From Wurfbainia villosa (Eukaryota; Streptophyta; Magnoliopsida; Zingiberales; Zingiberaceae): DNA of 64,000 bases. Of this stretch, positions 56,220 through 64,000 are shown one piece after another. The DNA is taken from assembly GCA_025175895.1 (NCBI GenBank), contig CM045996.1, positions 110,907,179 through 110,971,178 on the forward strand, in the 5' to 3' direction. The position numbers and the translations under genes were made by a program. The notes under the pieces were generated by a model, which was not told the origin of the DNA, searched no databases, and saw nothing but the letters and a program-made list of their open reading frames with translations. The first letter of the stretch is position 1. Each line of letters begins with the position of its first letter.

Positions 56220-56649
56220 CTAATCTTTTTCCTTCCCCTCGTGCCCGATCGAAGCTTTTCTTTCCCCTCCGCCGCCGCCGGTCTTCCCTTCTACGCATCG
56301 TTCGCCACCACGACCCCCTCCGGCCAAACACACGAGCCGCCGCCGACCCGAGCCCGCCGGCCCACCGAGGCCGATGGCCTTCGTCGGCGACGCCGCCGCC
56401 GCCGTCAGCGCGCCGCCGGCGCGGCGCCCTCGTCGCCGCGTGCCCCAGCGGCGTGGCGACCAGCGCTCCCGGCCCGCCGCCGGCCCGAGCCTGCCGCCGA
56501 TCGCATGCCCCGGTGATCGTGAGCCGTCTTCCGGCCGCCTCCTGCGGCCAGCCGGTGCCCTCCTGCCTCCTGCCTCCACGCGCCTCGCCATGCACGCGCC
56601 TCCTGCCCGGTACGGTGCCTCACGCGGTGTCGCATAGTTACATTCACTA
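56220..56649 (+). other. GC-rich leader exon or captured host fragment inside CACTA element
   Basis: An abrupt block of very high GC (GCC and CGG runs) lies between AT-rich subterminal repeats and AT-rich intron-like DNA. It resembles the 5' untranslated region and first exon of a GC-rich plant gene. One frame from ATG 56374 gives MAFVGDAAAAVSAPP and 87 codons, but open frames exist on both strands, as expected from composition. GTAAGAG at 56650 could be a splice donor, with TTTCTAG at 57566-57572 as acceptor ahead of the transposase. I cannot decide between a promoter-proximal exon of the transposase gene and captured host DNA. Confidence 0.5.
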
Positions 56650-57594
56650 GTAAGAGAAATCTAAATATCTATTAATTAATTTTTGATGGATCCTGCACAA
56701 AAATTTTCGTTGTTTAATTCAGCTAGTAAATAACTTCTATACTTCTACCATTTTTTCTAAATCATTAGTTTCATCATCTTTGATTGCTTAATTTTTTTAC
56801 TTGTTTCATCACCATCATTTTTTGCTTAATTTACTTATTAAGCCTTCACATTAACCATGATGAAAATCTGCACTGTCAAAAAGGTAAATGGTGGATGTTA
56901 GTGAAAGACTAGCTTAAGACCTTTTGAACTGAAGTGGAAGAACAATTTAAGGAATATGCTGCTAATATAATCAACAAGTTGGTGAAAGGTAAGAGCCTGA
57001 GTCAGGATATTCATCTAAATTCACCCATGACCTTCACCTAGATGTAATATGTATCATGATCGCTTTTTTGATATTCAATCGTCAAAGTTAGACACTACCC
57101 CATTAGTCAACTCGACACCTAATTTGACTTTCAGTTAGACTTAAATACATTTTTTGATTGGGTTGCTAAGATTCTTTGACTGGTATGAACCTGACTGAAC
57201 GAGCAGGATTTATAAAGATTAAATTCATAGGTCCGTTGAAGAAGTACAAGAAGAATGTTCAAGATCAATATATTGCAAACAAGGAACAACTTATCACATA
57301 TTAGGTAAAACTGAAATGGATATTGAATAGGAGGTCTGTCTCCTTTCACTTCAAATATCAATAGTACATTATATGGATCAATCTAAAACAATCATCCCTA
57401 AGCATGATTAGTATTTAAGCAACTTTGATAACTTCACATAAACATTCACATACACCATCAGAATCTGCAACCCATTACAACTGTTGTCTTTCGTCGGTTA
57501 TATTTAAAGATTGTTAAACATAGTGAATTTATATGTGAACTAACTGTATATTCGTATTATTGTAATTTCTAGGAGTTTATATTAATATAATTGA
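56650..57594 (+). other. AT-rich stretch before transposase, possible intron
   Basis: No coding frame is supported. Bounded by GTAAGAG and TTTCTAG, so it may be a long first intron of the transposase gene. Confidence 0.4.
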
Positions 57595-60500
57595 TTGAAA
57601 ACAGACATAATTCAGCGTGAAAGAAGTTGGATGTATAATAAGAATTTACCTGAACATCGGGGTTTAACTGATGAATTTATGAGTGGGATGCAAGAGTTTT
57701 TAAATTTCGCAGCTAGTAATGTTGAGTTTATGGATGGTAATCAGATAAGGTGTTCGTGCAAAAAGTGTCACAATGGTAGATTTTTACCGTCTAGCAAAGT
57801 TTCAGAGCATCTTTGTAGATTTGGATTCGTTGCAAATTACTATAACTGGACATGTCATGGTGAACCATTTATATCTGATGAAGTTTATGATAGACACAAC
57901 ACACAAGTCTCTAGGGATCAAAGTGATTATAATCAATTAAATCTATATCAGAGGATGATATATGATGTAGCGGGCCCGAATTTGATTCCCCAATCACAAG
58001 GTGCAACTTCAAGTTGTCCTCCAACAATTGAGCAAATGTTTACTAATGCATCACCCTTGGAAGAGGTGCAAGTAACAGATATCGGTCAGAATATGAATAA
58101 TGAAGCATATCTCAAATTTCAAGAGGTGTTGAGTGCTGCAGATGCACCTTTATGGGCTGGTTGTGAGACTCACACTAAACTATCGTTCACCGCAAGAATG
58201 TTGAATGTCAAGGCAGAGCATAATGTGTCTGAAGAGTGTTTTAATAATTTTGTTCAAGCTTTTGAAGAAGCATTGCCGCGTGATCATATACTGCCCAATG
58301 ATTTGTACAGTATGAAAAAACTGATGAAAGAATTAGGTCTCCCAGTGGAAAGAATTGATGTGTGCAGAGATGGTTGTATGTTATATTGGGGAGATGATGC
58401 AGATGTGGATGTTTGTAAATTCTGTAATCAAGATAGGTACAAGAGCACTAGTAGAAGGCAGCAACGACGTAAATCATATAGTCAGTTGTTTTATTTGCCT
58501 TTAACTCCTAGGTTACAAAGGCTTTATGCATCAAAGACAACTGCTGAACACATGACTTGGCATGCAAATCATCGAACAGAAGAGGGACTAATGTGTCATC
58601 CATCAGATGCAGAGGCGTGGAAAAATTTTGATAGAACATATCCTGATTTTGCGAAGGAGACTCGAAATATTAGGTTAGGTCTCTGTGCTGACGGATTTGC
58701 TCCATTTGGTAAATCAGGAAGACACTACTCTTGTTGGTCAGTTATATTAACTCCGTATAATCTTTCGCCTGGGATGTGCATGAAAACACCGTATATGTTT
58801 TTAACATTGGTTGTGCCTGGCCCAAAAAATCCAAAGAAGTTAATAGATGTTTATATGCAACCATTGATTGCAGAGCTAAAACAACTATGGGATGAAGGTT
58901 TTCCTACATACGACGTTCATACTAATCAGATGTTTGTAATGAAGGCTGCTCTTCTTTGGACCATAAATGACTTTCCGGCTTATGGTATGCTATCAGGTTG
59001 GAGTACTGCAGGGATCTTAGGATGCCCAATATGTATGGAGAGATCAAAGTCGATTAGATTGAAGCATGGTAAGAAGCCAAGTTATTTTGATTGTCACAGA
59101 CAATTTTTACCACTAAATCATAATTTCAGAAGGAATAAAGATGAATTCACTAGGAATCAAATTGAAAGAACACCTCCGCCATTGAGATTGACTGGTCAAG
59201 ATATTTGGTACAGAGTTCTTCACTTTCCATCTGTTATTGAAGAGCCACATGGTACAACTTATGAATATGGAAGCAACCATAAATGGACCAAACGAAGTAT
59301 ATTTTGGGAGTTACCGTATTGGTTTAGTAATTTGATTCATCATAATCTCGATGTTATGCATATTGAGAAGAATATTTTTGATAATCTGATAAATACGTGA
59401 TGGATATCACCGGAAAAACAAAAGATAATCGAATGCAAGAAAAGATATGCGACTCATTTGCAAACGACCTACCCTTGATGTTGATGAAAATAGTAGAGGA
59501 CCAAAACCAAAGGCAGTTTATACATTGAATAAGGAACAGAGACGTGTTGTTTGTGAATGGTTGAAGTCATTAATATTTCATGATGGGTATGTTTCTAATC
59601 TTGGGAGATGTGTCGATATGAAGGAATGCAAATTGATGGGTTTGAAAAGCCATGATTGTCATATATTCATGGAAAGACTTATTCCTATTGCCTTTAAAGA
59701 ACTCTTACCGAATTTTGTCTGGGGTGCCATTACAGAGTTAAGTATTTTTCTTCATGATATATGCTCAATAGTTTTGGGATATTCACACATGGAGAAGTTA
59801 GAGAGAGACATTCCAATCATTTTATGCAATTTAGAAAGGATTTTTCCGCCTGCATTTTTTGATTCAATGGAACATCTTTTGGTTCACTTGCCATATGAGG
59901 CCAAAGTTGGAGGACCAGTTCATTATCGATGGATGTATCCTTTTGAAAGGTATAATTCGCATATTCTATACTTCATTAATATTGCATAAAAATGTTTAAT
60001 TTGTTTATAAATTTATTTCTAATACAATTTGTTATATTACAATCAGATTCTTATATCATTTGAAGAAAAAAGTGAAAAATAAGGCACATGTTGAAGCCTC
60101 TATTGTGAATGCATATATTGTGGAGGAAGTAACAACTTTTGTATCATATTATTTTGAGCCTCACGTTTAGACCAAAAGACAGAAATCCGGAAGGAATGAT
60201 GAAGGTCCTGTCGATCCCAATTTGAATTCATTCTCAATTTTTAATTATCTTGGTCGACCAAGTGGACCGTGTAAGCAACGATACTTAACTGATCAAGAAT
60301 GGCGGGCAGCCCAGACATATGTTTTACTTAATTGTCCAGAAGTATCGCCATATTTCGAGTTAGTATATATTTCCTATTTCTTCGTCAAGTGTTAATTTGT
60401 TTATGTTATAATACAATTTTTTATTTTAGGATTTTCCAAAACTTATACTCTGAAATCCCGACACGTGACTTTGATCACTTTTGCGATCAGGAATTTGCAC

Positions 60501-61317
60501 CATGGTTCAAATCATATGTAAGCAGTTTTAATTACCTCATTTTTGTTTACACATATCTTAACTTTTAAATAAATATCATTTTCATTTGAATATAGGTTTA
60601 TGCTAATCAAACTCACGTTGAGCAAGAATTGCTAATCCATCTATCATGGGGTCCAAAAGCTATGGTACGCACTTGGCCAGCATATTTCATAAACGGATAT
60701 AATTTCCACACTCAAGAATATGGAAATGGAAAGAGTACAATGAATAGTGGAGTATGTGTTCAGTCTTCCAATGATGGAGGTGCAAGCAATGAATTTTATG
60801 GTTTGCTGGATGAAATTATAGAGATTGATTATCCTGGTCCAGAAATGTGAGTTATCTTATTTATGTGTCATTGGTTTGACCGTCGAGGGATGAAGGTGCA
60901 TCCACAGATAATTTGGTTGAAATAAATCATAAAAGATTTTATAAGAGATATGAACCATTTATTTTGCACAACAAGCGATTCAAGTTTTCTATGCCCATAT
61001 CCTAGTTTGAGGCGTGACAAAATGAATGGTGGGTTTGTAGAAACAAAAGCACGGAAAAAATTGAAGAGCTACCGCAAGACATTGCATATCAACAAGACAA
61101 AGTTACAAATATGTTTCATACCGAGGAATATATAATTCCAACGTTACGAGATCCCAGCGGAGTAGTGATAAACGTGGATGCAACTGAAATTGATGATAAT
61201 GATGAGGAGGAGGAGGGGGAGGAGGAGGAGGGGGACGAGGAGGAAGAGGAGGAGGAGACCAAGGATGAGGATACTGATGAGGATGAGGAAGATGATAATG
61301 AGGACTTTGAAATTTGA
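57595..61317 (+). pseudogene. TNP2-like CACTA transposase, decayed
   Basis: The open frame begins at 57595. The first ATG is 57631, inside the usual RSWMY start, so an upstream start by splicing is likely. Residues 10-90 are the transposase-associated zinc domain (IRCSCKKCHNGRF, HLCRFGFVANYYNW). Transposase_21 follows to about residue 600 (FGKSGRHYSCWSVILTPYNLSPGMCM, HNLDVMHIEKNIFDNLINT). Single-base frameshifts near 59397 and 59432 lead into DUF4218 (59447 on; GLKSHDCHIFMERLIPIAF, PYEAKVGGPVHYRWMYPFER). Introns 59950-60046, 60359-60429 and 60518-60595 have GT-AG ends and restore ER-FLYHLKKKVKNKAHVE and the next exons. A TAG in FEPHV-TKRQ (probably CAG), a TGA at 60848-60850 and further slips break a DUF4216 segment (ILFMCHWFDRRGMKVH). 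An acidic Glu/Asp tail ends at 61317. When intact it cuts the element ends. Confidence 0.88.
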
Positions 61318-61522
61318 CGTCTAGGGTAAGTTTTTTTATATATAATTTTAGTTTTAAACTATAATTTTACAAATTTTCTTAGCTCAATTATTTGTTTATA
61401 TAATATCTCATTGTTAAATTTATATCTTTTGTCTCTGTATGTTTTGTATTTTTTGTTCTTATAGGTTATCAGTGGTGAAATCATCGTAGCTTAGCGCAGT
61501 CGCAGTCTCTCATATCTTCATT

Positions 61523-63150
61523 ATGCATATTGTAAGTTTTTCATGTTCTTCATTAAGCATAAAAGTTTTATTTTCTTTATTCTAATTTTGTTTTTGGTTG
61601 ATAGTTTCGACGTGGTGGACAGAGACGACAGAGTACTAGTAGTGGCTAGACTGATCCACCGCCTGGCAACACTATACCTACTTGCCCTCCTGATCTTCCT
61701 GGACCTTCACATGATCACCGCCAAGACCATCTCATTCGCATACGGCCTTCCCATTCGATTCATGCATGCGCGACACTTCTCTACTGAGAACATCGAAAGT
61801 CGACCATATATATTTCCGATGGGAGATTCGTAAGTAATATAAGTATTATAATTTTTAAACTATGTTAATTATTTATTCAATTTTTTTTTACTTTATCGTA
61901 GGTTTGAAAATTCTGTACCTGTTATTCGCGAGATCAATAAAATCGTGAATAACTATTGGAGAGGAGATTCTTTGTCATACTCGAGCACGCTAGGACCTAC
62001 AAAAGAATTATGGTGGTGCGAGTTTCAGGTATAATTGATTCATTTTATATATTAAATAAGTGATTATATAATCAATTGTTTTATTTCCATCTCAGCGGAG
62101 ATTTATTTAGGACCCTACTCAAGACTTGGAAGTTAAAAGAATTTTTTAAAAAAAATGTGGCGATCATATCCGGCATGTATTGAGTCATGCCAAATCTACT
62201 GGAAAAAACCCGCTGTCACGCCGGAAAATTGGAGTAAAATCTCAATTATTGGCAATCTGATGAGAGCAAAAAGAAGTCAATGTAATAAATTAAATCAAGC
62301 TTGTAATTCTGGAGACTTATCTGCAACATATGCGGGAGGATCTATAAATATCGAGGAGCATTCACGTAGATTGGTAATTTTTAAATTCTACAATTAGTTT
62401 TTAATATATTTCAGATTATTATTTTATTTCTAACATTCTTATATTTAGTCTAAGGAATTAGGAAAGGAGCCGGAATTTATAGATACTTTCGTTCGCACTT
62501 TCCAAAAAAAAGATAAGACTTGGAGTGGAGATAGAGCTCGAGCAGTTAAGATTTGAATTAATCTTTAAACTTACTTTATAACTTTAATTCTGTTAGTTAT
62601 GTAAATGCTCTGATTTAAATTTTAATTTTGTGTAGGAGAGATATGATCAGTTATCCTCATCTCAGAGAATTTCAGGAGATGACGGTGATACTGAGGGATC
62701 TGAGCCATCTGTTAGTAATAATTTGGATTTATGGCTTGAGGCGAGTGGAGGATCAAAAGGGGGAAGGATATTAGGTATTGGTTCTCTGAGTAGAATGCAT
62801 AATGCTCCTCGTAGATCTATTTCTTCTACTCCACCAGCAGTAGCGGCACAGATACATAACTTAACTGAGGAGGTTAGCAATTTGAAGGGCATAATACATG
62901 AAAGAGATCAACAAATCCTAGAAATACAACAACAAAACTCACAAAGAGATCAAGAAATGATAGAAATGCGACGACAACAAGCCTTTCTTATGCGACAGTT
63001 TCAGCAATTTAGTTCTGGTCCAAGTCATATTCCTCCGAGTCTTGACGATGATGGTGGCGACGATGATGATATTGTATGCATGTTTTTAATTAGTACTTTT
63101 AAAACTTTTTAGTTTATTGAGTTTGTTTATTTTGCTTTAAACAGGAATGA
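61523..63150 (+). pseudogene. TNPA-like En/Spm plant transposase-family gene, six or seven exons, decayed
   Basis: Possible start ATG 61523-61531, then exon 61605-61829 (RRGGQRRQSTSSG, Pro/Ser-rich, with stops). Exon 61902-62028 reads ENSVPVIREINKIVNNYWRG and TKELWWCEFQ. Exon 62096-62373 has RRFI-stop-DP (TAG where Trp is expected), a frame slip, then NKLNQACNSGDLSATYAGGS and EEHSRRL. Exon 62449-62544 reads SKELGKEPEFIDTFVRTF and KTWSGDRARA. Exon 62639-63073 reads ERYDQLSSSQ, GRILGIGSLSR, a coiled coil (LTEEVSNLKGIIHERDQQIL) and an acidic end. A final codon pair GAA TGA lies at 63145-63150. All introns have GT-AG ends. Matches the plant transposase (Ptta/En/Spm) family, whose TNPA members bind subterminal repeats. 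Confidence 0.75.
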
Positions 63151-63657
63151 TCGATGAAGTTAATCCCTATGGCGGTTTTCTACCTGCACATCATTGTAAG
63201 TCTTTGCATATTTATTTTCGTGTTAGTATATAGTTTTTTTTTAATGTATGATACTTTTTTTTGTTTCTTTTCTAATACAGGTAGAAAAATGTCGGCAGAG
63301 CTTACCAGATTCTCTTTTCTTTTTTTCTTTCCTATGTGTTTAGATCTTTTGTAGACATTGTTATTTGAATATCATAACTATGTTGATGTTTGAAATGTTG
63401 TAGAACTATGTTGATGTTTGAAATGTTGTAGGATATAACTTTTTATTTGGAATGTTGTATTGTTCTTAACTGATTGTGTTGCTTTGTATTTATTTGGATA
63501 TGATTGAATATTATTTTGTTCTATTGAATGTGTGTGTGTTTTGTTTGTATTGAATGTATTTATTTGGATATTAAAACTTTTTGTGTTTTGTTGTATGTGT
63601 GTGAAAATTTGTATATAGATAGAATATCGAAACGGATGAAATCTGTTAAAAAAAATT
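63151..63657 (+). other. CACTA 3' trailer
   Basis: No gene recognised. T-rich sequence with a short duplication of AACTATGTTGATGTTTGAAATGTTGTA near 63377-63431, probably 3' untranslated or spacer DNA. Confidence 0.5.
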
Positions 63658-64000
63658 TTATTTAGCGACAAAAATATAAATTCGTTGCAAAATTCTGAGA
63701 AATCTGCGACGAATTAAATTTTCGTCGCAAATTAGCGACGAATTTAGCAACAAATCCAACTTGCGACGAATTTTGCGATGAATTTTGCGACGAAATTGGC
63801 GACGAAAATTAAATTCGTCGCAAATTTTTGCAACGAAAAAAATTAGTCGCAAAATATTGAACTTTGCGATGAATTTTGCGACGAATTTAGCGACGAAATT
63901 TGCGACGAATTTATATTAGTCGCAAATTTACCAACGAATTTCTTCTTTCGTCGCAAAAATTTCCAACGAAAAAATTAATTCGTCGCAAAATTTGGTTTGC
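63658..64000 (+). repeat. CACTA right subterminal repeats
   Basis: Dense copies of GCGACGAATT, TTCGTCGCAAA and GCGACGAAATT, as at 55200-55460. The terminal inverted repeat itself is not reached. Confidence 0.88.

Larger units (their letters stand above)
55182..64000 (+). mobile_element. CACTA (En/Spm) DNA transposon D, right terminus outside window
   Basis: The left terminus CACTACAAAAAAACTG is at 55182, followed by about 1 kb of subterminal repeats. A TNP2-type transposase gene and a TNPA-like gene lie on the same strand, and a second block of the same subterminal motifs starts at 63658. This is the layout of an autonomous-type CACTA element. Frameshifts and stops in both genes indicate it is now inactive. 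Confidence 0.92.

Noticed and set aside
56203..56650. Overlapping open frames of 80-166 codons on both strands
   Set aside because: High GC makes stops rare in all frames. No domain is recognisable, so I list the block but no protein.
61111..61317. Acidic Glu/Asp-rich frame as a separate gene
   Set aside because: It continues the transposase tail after the DUF4216 remnant and has no start of its own.
63378..63852. Minus-strand open frames of 64 and 97 codons at the right end
   Set aside because: They lie in T-rich trailer and subterminal repeats of the CACTA element and show no domain.
1..64000. Endogenous pararetrovirus or other viral insert
   Set aside because: RT-bearing regions show copia or gypsy domain order with LTRs, PBS and TSDs. 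No movement or coat protein signature was seen.

Overview
This window is plant repeat DNA, most likely from a large, transposon-rich flowering-plant genome. A monocot is a guess, resting on one very GC-rich leader at 56220-56649 and the overall style. Almost everything here is transposon. I see no intact host gene, tRNA or rRNA gene.

Positions 1-55002 form a stack of LTR retrotransposons nested inside one another. The order can be read from 5-bp target-site duplications (TSDs). The outermost visible element is an old minus-strand element, X1 (pieces at 4135-4324, 11235-13534 and 53328-55002). Three elements lie inside or beside it: Y (1-4134, left end outside the window), X2 (4325-11234, plus, TSD ATGAT) and a Ty1/copia element C2 (13535-53327, plus, TSD TACAA). 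C2 was then hit three times: by X3 (14330-30715, minus, decayed TSD), by a Ty3/gypsy element G (31850-38979, minus, TSD ACGAG) and by X4 (40474-47276, minus, TSD ATTTT). X3 was itself hit by a second copia element, C1 (15692-25015, minus, TSD CTATG), and by a 198-bp solo LTR of TRIM type (30032-30229).

C1 and C2 belong to one copia family with 2.2-kb LTRs and gag, protease, integrase, reverse transcriptase and RNase H remnants. G has a gag-protease-RT of Del/Tekay type and has lost its integrase. The four X copies and the related Y carry only a gag-like gene: a copia-type N-terminal domain, an acidic linker, two CCHC zinc knuckles, a coiled coil and a basic repeat tail. They have no pol at all. 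They look like a non-autonomous, gag-only lineage related to Sireviruses. They would need reverse transcriptase and integrase from another element.

The X elements are the most interesting part. Their U3 regions hold an array of about 14-15 small inverted repeats (CCAAG...CTTGG) whose two arms change together, plus clusters of the palindrome CAGTCGACTG. Their 3' internal region, about 1.9 kb without a gene, is conserved between copies and contains a row of polypurine motifs and an internal copy of the LTR's first bases.

Positions 55182-64000 are the left and central part of a CACTA (En/Spm) DNA transposon, D. It has a CACTACAAAA terminus, subterminal repeats, a GC-rich leader, a decayed TNP2-type transposase gene and a second, TNPA-like gene whose introns can be placed. 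Its right terminus lies beyond the window.
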